Shown: positions 1-8,184 of the stretch, in pieces
Numbering within the stretch: position 1 is the first letter of the stretch
Layout: every line of letters begins with the position of its first letter
Assembly (NCBI GenBank): GCA_965219875.1
Contig: CBDCOW010000006.1
Span: 186,001 to 250,000 of the forward strand
Source: DAOUKH01 sp965219875
Lineage (GTDB): Bacteria > Chloroflexota > Dehalococcoidia > SHYB01
Length of the DNA: 64,000 nt
Direction: 5' to 3'
The notes under the pieces: model-generated
The model's input: the letters and a program-made list of their open reading frames with translations, nothing else
The model's database searches: none
What the model was told of the DNA's origin: nothing
Program-made: the position numbers and the translations under genes

Positions 1-293
1 GTGACGACGGGGATGCCGGCGTCGAGGATGTCCTCGACCATCGCGCGCATGGAGTCGAGCCGCCCGCCCGGCGTGTCGATGAGGACGATGGCGACCTGGC
101 CCTGCTCGCCGACCGCGCGATCGAGGGCGCGGTCCAGATACTTGGCGCGGTTGGGATCGATGATCCCGTCGACGTGGATCAGGAATGCCTCGCCCGGGGC
201 TTGGGCGCTCACCGGCACGGCCTGAAACGCCAACCCCGCCGCCACCAGCGCGAGGTACACCGCCAGCCGGACCCGTCGCCCTAGTGTGCCCAT
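1..293 (-). CDS. NfeD-like membrane serine protease, N-terminal part (cut by window edge)
   Basis: Only the first 97 codons are present; the gene runs off the left edge. The start is ATG at 293-291. Residues 1-31 form a signal peptide or first membrane segment (basic GRRVR, hydrophobic stretch, then AQA). The mature part reads FLIHVDGIIDPNRAKYL and then VLIDTPGGRLDSM, the ClpP-class beta strand and the TPGG motif of NfeD/SppA-like proteases; the catalytic Ser/Lys lie beyond the edge. NfeD proteins usually pair with stomatin-like membrane proteins and affect membrane quality control (family knowledge). A TATAAT sequence sits only six bases before the ATG, suggesting a leaderless transcript. 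It diverges from the ABC exporter genes at 341. The family call is fairly sure; the gene is incomplete. Confidence 0.8.
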   Translation of the reverse strand, partial: MGTLGRRVRLAVYLALVAAGLAFQAVPVSAQAPGEAFLIHVDGIIDPNRAKYLDRALDRAVGEQGQVAIVLIDTPGGRLDSMRAMVEDILDAGIPVV

Positions 294-299
294 GGGGCG

Positions 300-305
300 A
301 TTATA
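300..305 (-). promoter_or_regulatory. -10 element for the NfeD-like gene (probable leaderless start)
   Basis: TATAAT on the minus strand, six bases before the ATG at 293. Transcription should begin at or very near the start codon. No convincing -35 element is visible at 17 bases. Confidence 0.5.
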
Positions 306-340
306 GCCGCCGCATTCGCGCCGTCTGCTACCATGACGTA

Positions 341-1258
341 GTGCAGCCCGTCATCCGCGCGACCGGTCTCGTCAAACGGTACGGCGATCTTACCGCCGTT
401 GACGGTATCGACCTCGAAGTGCATGAGGGCGAGGTCTTCGGGCTGCTCGGCCCCAACGGGGCCGGCAAGACCAGCACGATCCGCATGACGACCTGCGTCT
501 CTCCCGTGGACGGCGGGGAGTTGCTTGTCGAGGGAATCGACGTGAGTCGCGATCCCCGCGCGGTGAAGCGGCTCCTCGGCGTCGTGCAGCAGGAAGACAA
601 CCTCGACACCGATCTCAATGTGATCGACAACCTGCTCATCCACGCGCGGTACTACGGGATCGGCGCCGGCGAAGCCCGCCCTCGGGCAATGGAAGTGCTC
701 GAGACCATGGACCTGGCCGACCGGGCGCGGTCGCCGGTCGATACACTTTCCGGCGGCATGAAGCGCCGGCTTATGATCGCCCGCGCGTTGATGAACGACC
801 CCAAGGTGTTGATCCTCGACGAGCCGACGACGGGGCTCGATCCGCACGCCCGCCACGTGACGTGGCAACGCATCCGGCTGCTGAAAGACGAGGGCGTGAC
901 GATGGCGCTTTCGACGCATTACATGGAGGAAGCAGCGCACCTCTGCGACCGGCTCGCGATCATCGACCACGGCCGAATTCTGGCGGAAGGGACGCCGAGC
1001 GAGGTCGTGGCGCGGTTCGCGCCCGGCCAGGTCGTCGAGGTGCGGATCGCGCCGTGGGACCGGGAGGAGGCGCTGGCGCATCTCGAGAGGAGCTCCTATA
1101 CCTTCGCCGACGCCGTCGACGCCCTGATCTTCTTCGACGTTCCCGGCGAGGCGCTGGAGGTCGGCGTGCCGCCGGAGCGCCTGCGCGTGATCACGCGCCC
1201 CGGCAGCCTTGAGGACGTGTTCCTGCTGCTCACCGGACGAAAGGCGGACTTGGGATGA
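341..1258 (+). CDS. ABC transporter ATP-binding protein, NodI/DrrA type
   Basis: A 305-residue cytoplasmic ATPase subunit that powers an ABC-2 type exporter. Walker A GPNGAGKTS is at residues 37-45, the ABC signature LSGGMKRR near 136, Walker B LILDEPTTGLDP near 157, and the H-loop STHYMEEA follows. The TTGLDPHARH stretch and the helical tail are closest in style to NodI and DrrA. The start chosen is GTG 341: it has no Shine-Dalgarno, but TACCAT ends six bases upstream, fitting a leaderless -10. A longer reading frame upstream has no homology and overlaps the divergent gene's control region. The partner permease begins 13 bases after the stop. The substrate is unknown; drug, lipid or glycan export are all possible. 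Confidence 0.88.
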   Translation: MQPVIRATGLVKRYGDLTAVDGIDLEVHEGEVFGLLGPNGAGKTSTIRMTTCVSPVDGGELLVEGIDVSRDPRAVKRLLGVVQQEDNLDTDLNVIDNLLIHARYYGIGAGEARPRAMEVLETMDLADRARSPVDTLSGGMKRRLMIARALMNDPKVLILDEPTTGLDPHARHVTWQRIRLLKDEGVTMALSTHYMEEAAHLCDRLAIIDHGRILAEGTPSEVVARFAPGQVVEVRIAPWDREEALAHLERSSYTFADAVDALIFFDVPGEALEVGVPPERLRVITRPGSLEDVFLLLTGRKADLG

Positions 1259-1271
1259 GGCGGGGCGAAAG

Positions 1272-2045
1272 GTGAGCGCCTTCGCCGAGGTCTCCACGCT
1301 CAGCTTCCGCCTGTGGCGGCGGCATCTCCACGTCTTTCTGCGCCTATGGAAGAGCGACGCCGTGCCCGTCTTCGCCGAGCCCGTCGTGATCCTTACGGTA
1401 AGCGGCCTGGGCATCGGCCAACTGGTCGAGAACGTGGACGGTAGGAGCTACCTGCATTTCATCGGGCCGGGGATTCTCGCCGCCTACGTGATGTTCGCGC
1501 CGACGTTCGAGAACTCGTGGGGTTCCTACATCCGCATGGCGGTGCGCCGCATCTACGACGCGATCATCGCGACGCCGCTCAGTATCGAAGACGTGATCAC
1601 GGGCGAGATTCTTTGGGGGATCACCCGGGCCCTGATCATGGGGACGCTGATCCTGGCGATCCTCGCCGTCATCGGGGCGGTCGAGTCGGCGTGGGCGGTG
1701 CTCGTGCTACCGTTCACCCTGCTCCAGGGTTTCCTGTTTGCGTCGCTGGCGATGACGTATACGTCGCTGGCGCCGTCGGTTAATTCGTTCAACTTCTTCT
1801 TCTCACTCTTCGTTTTCCCCATGTTCTTCTTCGCCGGCGTCTTCTTCCCCACGAGCGAGCTGCCCGACGGCGTGCGCGAGTTCTCATGGGTGCTGCCGCT
1901 GACCCCCGCGGTCCACGTGATGCGGGGCCTCGTGACCGGCGAGCTCGCCTGGTCGATGCTGTGGTCCGTCCTCGGAATGGCGGGCGCCGGCCTGATCTTC
2001 TATTACTTGGCGCTGCGGCTGATGCGGCGGCGGCTCATTACCTAA
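1272..2045 (+). CDS. ABC-2 type permease, NodJ-like
   Basis: A 257-residue integral membrane protein with about six hydrophobic segments, partner of the ATPase just upstream. The features match NodJ-type permeases: GLGIGQLVE after the first membrane segment, SYLHFIGPGILAAYVM, a long hydrophobic core, and the conserved FPMFFFAGVFFPTSELP segment followed by PLTPAVHVMRGL. GTG 1272 is the first start after the ATPase stop and gives the usual length for the family (250-260). The two genes form one transcription unit. It converges on the methyltransferase gene, overlapping its 3' end by eight bases. The transported compound cannot be inferred. Confidence 0.85.
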   Translation: MSAFAEVSTLSFRLWRRHLHVFLRLWKSDAVPVFAEPVVILTVSGLGIGQLVENVDGRSYLHFIGPGILAAYVMFAPTFENSWGSYIRMAVRRIYDAIIATPLSIEDVITGEILWGITRALIMGTLILAILAVIGAVESAWAVLVLPFTLLQGFLFASLAMTYTSLAPSVNSFNFFFSLFVFPMFFFAGVFFPTSELPDGVREFSWVLPLTPAVHVMRGLVTGELAWSMLWSVLGMAGAGLIFYYLALRLMRRRLIT

Positions 2046-2874
2046 GAGCGGCCGCTTCGTCCTTGCCCGCAGTAGCGATATGGCCTTCTATGGGGAACCC
2101 CAGCGCGCTGTCGGCGTCGATAAAGGGCGCGGCGGCGTCCCGCAGCTCGGCGACCACGTCGTCGCGCTCTTCGGGCCGCATCTCCCCATTGCGTATCCAG
2201 CCGTCGATGTCGGACTTGCCGAACGCCTCGATTCCCTTGTAGGCCCCGGTGCCGGCGCGCGTTCGGATCTCAGCGGGCACGCCGGCTCGCTCGAAGATGC
2301 GGGCCAGCTCGGCGGAGTCGCCGAGAGAGAACCGCTCGCGTATCCGTTCGGCGGCGGCCTCGCCGGCCCGGCGCTGGGCGATGCGGACGAACGCCTCGTG
2401 GAAGGGAGCGCGGTCGAGGCGGCCCCATACCGCGACAGTCAGACGGCCGCCGGGAGCGAGGACGCGCCACATCTCGCGGACGCCGCGCTCACGGTCATCG
2501 AAGAACATCATGGCGAATTGGCTGAGCACGGCGTCGAAACGACCGCCTGGGAAGGGCAGGTCGAGTGCATCGTCGCGGAGCCAGGTGATGGCGGGCGTAA
2601 TACGGCGGGCCACCGCCAGCATCTCCCCGTCGAGATCGACGCCGGTGACGCGCTCCGGCGCTCCCGCCCGCCGCGCCGCTTCACGGCTCAGCGCGCCGGT
2701 GCCGCATCCCACGTCCAGGACACGGTGTCCGGGCGCGACCCCTGCGGCATCGGCGACGGCCCGGGCCCAGGGTGCGAAGACCCCGGGAACATAGTCGCGC
2801 TCGAAGGTCTCCGCCTCGTCTCGGCGGCGGCCGCCACGGTCGGGCAGGGCCGGATGTGATGGACGACTCGTCAC
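2038..2874 (-). CDS. Class I SAM-dependent methyltransferase
   Basis: A 278-residue Rossmann-fold methyltransferase of the UbiE/Methyltransf_11 type. Motif I is VLDVGCGTGALS, followed by an acidic motif II (VTGVDLDGEML) and the post-I DALDLPFPGGRFDAVLSQF segment; REMWRVLAPGGRL is the typical motif III. The start is GTG 2874, which overlaps the stop of the upstream methyltransferase by four bases (GTGA), so the pair is translationally coupled. The acceptor substrate is unknown; relatives methylate quinones, sterols and small acids. A longer N-terminus is possible but would run deep into the upstream gene. Confidence 0.8.
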   Translation of the reverse strand: MTSRPSHPALPDRGGRRRDEAETFERDYVPGVFAPWARAVADAAGVAPGHRVLDVGCGTGALSREAARRAGAPERVTGVDLDGEMLAVARRITPAITWLRDDALDLPFPGGRFDAVLSQFAMMFFDDRERGVREMWRVLAPGGRLTVAVWGRLDRAPFHEAFVRIAQRRAGEAAAERIRERFSLGDSAELARIFERAGVPAEIRTRAGTGAYKGIEAFGKSDIDGWIRNGEMRPEERDDVVAELRDAAAPFIDADSALGFPIEGHIATAGKDEAAALR

Positions 2875-3809
2875 GCGCTTCCCGCCGTGCCTAGAGAGGA
2901 CCCCGAGATGCCGGCTTCCTTCTCCATCTCCAGCCATGCATACCCGTCCGCGTACTCGCAGCCGGGCGGCGGCTCGGAGGCCGGAGAGTCCTTCACCAAC
3001 GGATTGCTCGAGCGCGGGCTATTGGGGTCGTAGAACATTAGGTACGCTCGCCCACCGGGCTTCAAGAGGTAGCGCGACTTCTCCACCACGTCACAGCCCT
3101 CGACGTACGACGGAGAGCCGAACATGCCAAGGATCGTATCGAACCCCTCCGTGTCCTCGAAATGCTCGAACGTGGTCCGCTTGAGCTTCCCTCTGAACTC
3201 GGGGTGCTTCAGCGCGAACTCAGCGAGCATCCCCACGCTCGGGTCGATGCCCACGTAGTTCGACGGGTCCACGCCGGGGCGTGGCGGCCGCCCGCCGGCC
3301 GTTCCTAGCCAGGTATAACTTATCGCTTGGCCCGTGCCGCACCCGATGTCCAGCAGGCGGCCGCGAAGCGCTACGCGATCGTAGTAGCCCCGGCGCAGGT
3401 CGACGTCACTCCACCAGCCCGTGGCGTCGTCATAGTCGGCGGCGACCGCGTCGTAGGCGACCGTTCGGCCCTGATAGCGGTGGGGGCACCGGTTGAACAG
3501 GTCGCCTCCGTTCGAGATCCCCTCGATCATCTCTTCCTTCTGGTCGGGCTTCCACTCCATCCAATACTGGTAGCCGTTCATGTCCAGGTACCACTTGGGT
3601 CTGCCGCGCCATGACCGCTCTTCCGCGTGCTCCCAGAATGCCAAGGCCGTCGAAAGGAAGCGCTCCCTGGCCTTGCCGTCGGCGTTATCCCAGGTCCTCG
3701 AATGCGAGTGTGAGTGGGGTATGCCGACCATCGTATAGGCAAAGCGCCACGGGGCGCTCTCGAGGTTCGTGATGACGTCGGGCGGGAGTTTTCGGAATAC
3801 TTCGGTCAC
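2871..3809 (-). CDS. SAM-dependent methyltransferase with long N-terminal extension
   Basis: A 312-residue protein. Residues 1-120 are a conserved-looking region without a fold I recognise (aromatic-rich, SHSHSRTWDN, WYLDMNGYQYWMEW). From about residue 150 there is a class I methyltransferase core with LLDIGCGTGQA, YVGIDPSVGML and a motif III-like RYLLKPGGRAYLMFY. The start is GTG 3809 with a good ribosome site (GGAGG) seven bases upstream. It overlaps the next methyltransferase by four bases. The cupin gene lies just upstream on the same strand. The substrate is unknown. Confidence 0.72.
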   Translation of the reverse strand: MTEVFRKLPPDVITNLESAPWRFAYTMVGIPHSHSHSRTWDNADGKARERFLSTALAFWEHAEERSWRGRPKWYLDMNGYQYWMEWKPDQKEEMIEGISNGGDLFNRCPHRYQGRTVAYDAVAADYDDATGWWSDVDLRRGYYDRVALRGRLLDIGCGTGQAISYTWLGTAGGRPPRPGVDPSNYVGIDPSVGMLAEFALKHPEFRGKLKRTTFEHFEDTEGFDTILGMFGSPSYVEGCDVVEKSRYLLKPGGRAYLMFYDPNSPRSSNPLVKDSPASEPPPGCEYADGYAWLEMEKEAGISGSSLGTAGSA

Positions 3810-3844
3810 CTCGTCCTCCAGTGGGATGAGTGTCGACCTGCGCC

Positions 3845-4204
3845 TTACCGCCCACGGGTGAGGTAACCCGGCCCTTCGCCGCCGAGGAAGTCCTCGCGGG
3901 GCGGGCTGAAGATGTCGATGACGACGGTGTCTTCAATGGCCTCGGCGTCGTGGAGCGTGTCGGGCGGGATAACCCGAATGTCGCCGGCGGCGAGCACCGC
4001 TTCTTCGCCGTCGATGCGCATCCGCAGTTGCCCCGATTCGACGACGGCGACCTGCTCGTTGGGGTGGCGGTGGGCCGCGACGTAGCAGCCCTTGGCGAAT
4101 TCCCAGCGCACCAACATCACCTTCTCGCCGTAGATCATGCGCCGCCCGATAAGCTCCGAGACTTGCTCGCGCGGTACGGCGTCCCAGTTCGTGGTCTCTC
4201 CCAT
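3845..4204 (-). CDS. Cupin-domain protein
   Basis: A 119-residue single cupin domain. The metal-binding signature is visible: HRHPNEQVAVVESGQLRMRI (cupin motif 1, with its His and Glu) and then PPDTLHDAEAIEDTVVIDIF (motif 2 with its His). The fold is a small beta-barrel often used as a metal-dependent dioxygenase, isomerase or sensor; such short single-cupin proteins rarely have known substrates. The ribosome site AAGGGAGAG precedes the ATG. It sits between the flavin reductase and the methyltransferase genes, all on the minus strand, so it may be in the same transcript. Confidence 0.8.
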   Translation of the reverse strand: MGETTNWDAVPREQVSELIGRRMIYGEKVMLVRWEFAKGCYVAAHRHPNEQVAVVESGQLRMRIDGEEAVLAAGDIRVIPPDTLHDAEAIEDTVVIDIFSPPREDFLGGEGPGYLTRGR

Positions 4205-4245
4205 GCCTGCTCTCCCTTCCGTTCAAGCCCCTGCGTCGGGGCGCG

Positions 4246-4998
4246 TCAGCTTCCCGATGGGCCGAACCGTTCGGTGCGGATAGCGTCGAAGGAGACGCCG
4301 GCTTCGATGAGCGTGGCGGCGGCGGCTTCGACGAACGGCGACGAGCCGCACACGAAGGCCTTGGGCGGGCCTCCCCAGAGGCCGGCGAGCGTCTCGCGTG
4401 CCATCGTAGCATCGAAGCGGCGCGCGTAGCCCGTCCACCCATCGGGCGCGCCGCGTGTCAGCGTGTGGACGACCTTGAACGCGCCCCCGTTCAGGCGCTC
4501 CAATTCCTCGCGGTAGATGATGTGATCGAAGGAGCGGGAGGAGAAGAGGAGCGCGCCGGGGACCTCCGGGGCGGAAAGGGAGCGGTGACGCGCCATCGAC
4601 ATGAGGGGTACGACGCCGGAGCCGCCGGCGACGAGGAGCAGCGGGCCGCCCTGGTCCGCCGTCCAGGTAAAGGGCCCGCCGATGGGCCCCCGCATCTCGA
4701 TCCGGTCGCCGGGCTCGACGATTTCGTGAAAGTAGGGGGAGACCTCGCCTCCCTCCATCAGCTCGATAGTAAGATCGATCACGCCCTCCCGCTCGGGCGG
4801 CGAGGCAATCGAGTAGCTGCGCTGGGCCTGGTAGCCGTCGGGAGCGGTGAGCCGGACGTCGTAGTGTTGGCCTGCCTTGAAGGAGCGCCATTCGGGGAGG
4901 CGGAAGGTGAAGGTCTTGACGCGAAACGTCTCGGCGACGACGCGCTCGACAGTGGCGAACCGCCAGGCGGCGGGAGCGGGGGGCGTTGGGCTCGTCAT
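4246..4998 (-). CDS. FAD/NAD(P)-binding ferredoxin-reductase-like oxidoreductase
   Basis: A 250-residue flavoprotein of the ferredoxin-NADP reductase superfamily without its own iron-sulfur domain. The FAD-binding motif RSYSIAS is at residues 60-66, the phosphate loop MRGPIGGPFTW follows, and the nucleotide-binding GGSGVVPLMSM motif lies near 125. The end has AFVCGSSPFVEAAAATL, the usual NAD-domain helix. It lies 33 bases after the molybdopterin oxidoreductase gene. This two-gene arrangement is common in actinobacteria and relatives, and suggests the flavoprotein passes electrons from NAD(P)H to, or accepts them from, the molybdoenzyme (inference). Confidence 0.85.
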   Translation of the reverse strand: MTSPTPPAPAAWRFATVERVVAETFRVKTFTFRLPEWRSFKAGQHYDVRLTAPDGYQAQRSYSIASPPEREGVIDLTIELMEGGEVSPYFHEIVEPGDRIEMRGPIGGPFTWTADQGGPLLLVAGGSGVVPLMSMARHRSLSAPEVPGALLFSSRSFDHIIYREELERLNGGAFKVVHTLTRGAPDGWTGYARRFDATMARETLAGLWGGPPKAFVCGSSPFVEAAAATLIEAGVSFDAIRTERFGPSGS

Positions 4999-5031
4999 CG
5001 GACGGGGCGGCGCGGCTCGTCGCCTCCGGCG

Positions 5032-5634
5032 CTAATCGCCGGAGTACCGCTGCTCGGTCCAAGGGTCGCCGTACATGTGATAGCCGTACATCTCCCAGAA
5101 GCCGGGCTCGTCATCGTCCATGAAGCGCAGGCCGCGGAGCCATTTCGCCGACTTCCAGAAGTAGAGATGCGGCGCGAGGAGCCGAGCGGGGCCGCCGTGC
5201 TCGGGATCGAGGTCGTCACCGTCGTAGCGGAAGGCGACCATGCCCTTGCCACCGGCGAGGTCTTCGAAGGGCAGGTTCGTAGTGTAGCCGCCGTCGCAGA
5301 AGGCCATGACGTAGTCGGCGGGGGGATCGATCCCCTTCGAGTCGAGGAAGTCGTCGATGGAGACGCCCTCCCAGTGGGTGTCGAACTTGCTCCACTTCGT
5401 CACGCAGTGGATGTCGGTCTTGATAGTGGTACGCGGGAGGGAGAGCATCTCATCCCACGTCCAGCGGCCGAGCGTCTCGCCGTCGTAGACGAGGGAGAAA
5501 TTCCACACGGACGTGTCGACGCGCGGCGTGGGCCCGGCGGAGAGCACGGGAAAGTCCCGGGTCAGGTACTGGCCGGGCGGCAACGGACGCGGCGGCTGGG
5601 GACGCTTCCCTCCAAAGAACCCTCGCGTGACCAT
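5032..5634 (-). CDS. Sulfite-oxidase-like molybdopterin oxidoreductase
   Basis: A 200-residue single-domain member of the sulfite oxidase/MsrP (YedY) fold, like the YuiH group. Cys77 in TDIHCVTKW is the expected molybdenum ligand; the segment VMAFCDGGYTTNLP and HGGPARLLAPHLYFWKSAKW carry the cofactor-binding residues. The start ATG 5634 has GGAGG four bases upstream; longer frames upstream add unrelated sequence. No Tat signal is visible, so the enzyme is probably cytoplasmic, unlike MsrP. The next gene is a flavin reductase that probably serves as its redox partner. The physiological substrate is unknown. Confidence 0.85.
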   Translation of the reverse strand: MVTRGFFGGKRPQPPRPLPPGQYLTRDFPVLSAGPTPRVDTSVWNFSLVYDGETLGRWTWDEMLSLPRTTIKTDIHCVTKWSKFDTHWEGVSIDDFLDSKGIDPPADYVMAFCDGGYTTNLPFEDLAGGKGMVAFRYDGDDLDPEHGGPARLLAPHLYFWKSAKWLRGLRFMDDDEPGFWEMYGYHMYGDPWTEQRYSGD

Positions 5635-5783
5635 GCGACCTCCAAAGTCTCGAAGCGGCGCCGTGAAGGCGGGCGGTAGTGTACCCGGCGCCGCCGGGGT
5701 CGGGCAAGGTGGGGTGGTGTCACACCGCCTCCCTCCGTCCGCCACTGGCCACTCTATACCGCTCACGGTATGATTCCGGCGCT

Positions 5784-7286
5784 ATGACGACTTCAGAAGC
5801 CACGGCGCTGCACCGCCTGCTCGACGGGGGCGGGAAGCGGAACGCCATCGTCGTGCCCGACGGGCCGTCGGTGACGTACGACGGGCTTGCCGAACGCGCC
5901 GCGGCGGCGGGAGCGCGCATCGCCCGCGCCGGGGCCGGGCCCGGGGATGTCGTCGCCATGGTGATGGGGAACACCATCGAGTTCGTTGAGACGTTCCTCG
6001 GGGCCGCGGCGGCGGGCGCGACGGCGGCCCCGCTCAACCCCGAGTACCGTGCGAGTGAGTTCGAGTCGTACTTTGCGGATGCCAAGGCGAGGCTGGTAAT
6101 CGTCGAACCGGAGCGCGGCGAGGCGCTCGAGGCCTGCCGGACGCTGGGGCTGCCTTATCTTGTTGCCCGCCCGTCCGACCGGGGCGCGGTGTTCGAGCCG
6201 GACGTGGGCCGGACGTCGATCACACCCATCGACGATCCGTCGCTGGCCGCCCTCTTTCTGCATACCAGCGGCACGACGAGCAAGCCCAAGGGCGTGCCCC
6301 TGACTCATGCCAATCTTGCCAATTCCGCCAGCAACTCAGCGCGCTCCTACGCGCTGGGACCGGACGACGCCGCGCTCTGCGTGATGCCCCTTTTTCACAT
6401 CCACGGGCTTGTTGGCGTCGTTTTGGCGACACTGATCTCGGGCGGGACAGTCATTTTGCCGCCCCGCTTCAGCGCGACGGCGTTTTGGGGCGACGCGGTG
6501 GGGAGCGGGGCGACGTGGTACTCGGGCTCGCCGACAATTCACCAGATTCTGCTTATGCGGGCGGCGGAGACTCCGCCGCCGCGCGAGGTCTTCCGCTTCG
6601 CGCGCTCGTGCAGCGCCGCGCTTGCCCCCTCGGTGCTGCACGAGTTGGAGGAAACGATCGGTGCACCGGTGATCGAGGCCTACGGCATGACCGAGGCGGC
6701 GCATCAGATGGCCTCGAACCCGCTGCCGCCAGGAGAGCGGCGACCCGGCAGCGTGGGGCGCGGCACGGGCGTCGAGATCGCGCTGCTCAATGACTCAGGG
6801 GCGGTGACGCCGAACGGTGGGCCGGGCGAGGTCGTAATCCGCGGCCCTAACGTCATGGCCGGCTACCGTGACAACGAGGCGGCTAACGCCGAGGCCTTCA
6901 TCGACGGCTGGTTCCGGACCGGCGATCAGGGCGTGATCGGCGAGGACGGCTATCTGCGGCTCACGGGCCGCTTGAAAGAGATGATCAACCGCGGCGGGGA
7001 GAAGATCTCGCCGCTGGAGGTCGACGCCGTGCTCAGCGCCCACCCCGCCGTCGCGGAGGCGGTGTCGTTCGGCACGCCCGACGCGAAGTACGGCGAGGAG
7101 GTCCACGCCGCGGTCGTCCTGCGCGCCGACGTTGACGTCGAGGATCTGCGGCGGCACGCCGAGGCGAGCCTGGCGGCCTTCAAGGTCCCCAAGGTAATCC
7201 ACGTGGCGAGCGAGCTTCCGAAGACCGCGACAGGGAAAGTTCAGCGCCGCCACGTGGCGCAAGCGTTCTCCGGGGACTCGTCCTAG
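5784..7286 (+). CDS. Acyl-CoA synthetase, oxalate-CoA ligase (AAE3/Pcs60)-like
   Basis: A 500-residue AMP-forming ligase that activates a carboxylic acid to its CoA thioester. The ATP-binding P-loop TSGTTSKPKG is at residues 161-170; the core motif EAYGMTEAAHQ, the GWFRTGD motif and the C-terminal lysine in KTATGKVQR are all present. Several stretches match what I know of plant AAE3 and yeast Pcs60 oxalyl-CoA synthetases: MPLFHIHGLVG, RFSATAFWGD, WYSGSPTIHQILL and SNPLPPGERRPGSVG. Oxalate or a similar short diacid is the best guess, not proven. TATGAT lies nine bases before the ATG and no Shine-Dalgarno is obvious, which suggests a nearly leaderless transcript. Family III CoA-transferases nearby could handle the product. 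Confidence 0.85.
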   Translation: MTTSEATALHRLLDGGGKRNAIVVPDGPSVTYDGLAERAAAAGARIARAGAGPGDVVAMVMGNTIEFVETFLGAAAAGATAAPLNPEYRASEFESYFADAKARLVIVEPERGEALEACRTLGLPYLVARPSDRGAVFEPDVGRTSITPIDDPSLAALFLHTSGTTSKPKGVPLTHANLANSASNSARSYALGPDDAALCVMPLFHIHGLVGVVLATLISGGTVILPPRFSATAFWGDAVGSGATWYSGSPTIHQILLMRAAETPPPREVFRFARSCSAALAPSVLHELEETIGAPVIEAYGMTEAAHQMASNPLPPGERRPGSVGRGTGVEIALLNDSGAVTPNGGPGEVVIRGPNVMAGYRDNEAANAEAFIDGWFRTGDQGVIGEDGYLRLTGRLKEMINRGGEKISPLEVDAVLSAHPAVAEAVSFGTPDAKYGEEVHAAVVLRADVDVEDLRRHAEASLAAFKVPKVIHVASELPKTATGKVQRRHVAQAFSGDSS

Positions 7287-7325
7287 GGGTTGAAGGGAAC
7301 GCAACGGAGGAAGGCGAAGAGCGCT

Positions 7326-8162
7326 ATGGAGATTCTGGACATTCACCAGCACCTGGGGCTGATCGAGGATTTCGTCCATGGGAGCGTAGAGGACGAGTCG
7401 GAGGACCCTGAAGTCCGGGAATTCCGCACGCGTACGGCGACGATGGACCGGAGCGGGATCCACCGCGCCGTCATCGGACCCGCCTATCAGTACCTGATGC
7501 CCAACGGCGTGGCCGACACGGCGAAGGTCAACGACCGGCTCGCGGCCTTCCGCGACAAGCACCCCGAGCGGTTCCCCTTCGCCGTGGGCGCCATCGAGCC
7601 GCGCCAGGGCGAGGCGGCTCTCGACGAGATCCGGCGGATCAAGCGCGACCTGGGGATGGTCGGCGTACTGTGGCACAACCGGCTACAAGGCTGCTACGTC
7701 GATTCGCCGTGGATGCGGCGGTGCGCCCGTGTGATTATCGACGAGGGGATGACGAACTTCGTCCACTGTCACCAGGGGTCGCTGCTCGAATCGCCGTGGC
7801 GGCTGGAGCGGCTCGCCGCCGAGTTCCCAACGGCGCAGTTCGTGGTGATAGACGGCCTGGCGGGCTTCGAGGAGACCGAGCTGTTCTTCGACATCTGCCA
7901 GCGCAGGGAGAACATCACCTTCGACACCGGTATGTGGACGGGGGGCGTGGGCAAGATCAACCACGTGGAGCGCGTGCTCGGCGCGCACCGCCTCATCTAC
8001 GGCTCGGGTATCTATTCCTACCCCATGATGGCCTCGCCGTCGCTCGTCCCGATCAAGGGCTACGTGATGGAGTCCGGCCTCACCGACGCCGAGAAGCAGG
8101 GCGTCCTCTCCCACAACCTCTTCAAAATCCTGGGGAAGACGCCGCTGGGGACGCCGGCCTAG
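7326..8162 (+). CDS. Amidohydrolase family protein (metal-dependent TIM barrel)
   Basis: A 278-residue amidohydrolase-2 type protein. The N-terminal metal-binding motif is DIHQHLG (residues 5-11), HCHQGSLLESPWRLERL supplies a mid-barrel His, VVIDGLAGFEE follows, and the end has HRLIYGSGIYSYP where the last metal ligand (usually Asp in GSDYP) is expected. In this protein that Asp is replaced, so metal binding may be altered. Related enzymes are decarboxylases or hydrolases of cyclic acids. An earlier TTG at 7290 is possible, but ATG 7326 starts directly before the conserved strand. It follows the ligase by 39 bases and precedes another amidohydrolase, probably one operon. Confidence 0.78.
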   Translation: MEILDIHQHLGLIEDFVHGSVEDESEDPEVREFRTRTATMDRSGIHRAVIGPAYQYLMPNGVADTAKVNDRLAAFRDKHPERFPFAVGAIEPRQGEAALDEIRRIKRDLGMVGVLWHNRLQGCYVDSPWMRRCARVIIDEGMTNFVHCHQGSLLESPWRLERLAAEFPTAQFVVIDGLAGFEETELFFDICQRRENITFDTGMWTGGVGKINHVERVLGAHRLIYGSGIYSYPMMASPSLVPIKGYVMESGLTDAEKQGVLSHNLFKILGKTPLGTPA

Positions 8163-8184
8163 TACGCCGCGCGGGAGGCCCGAC

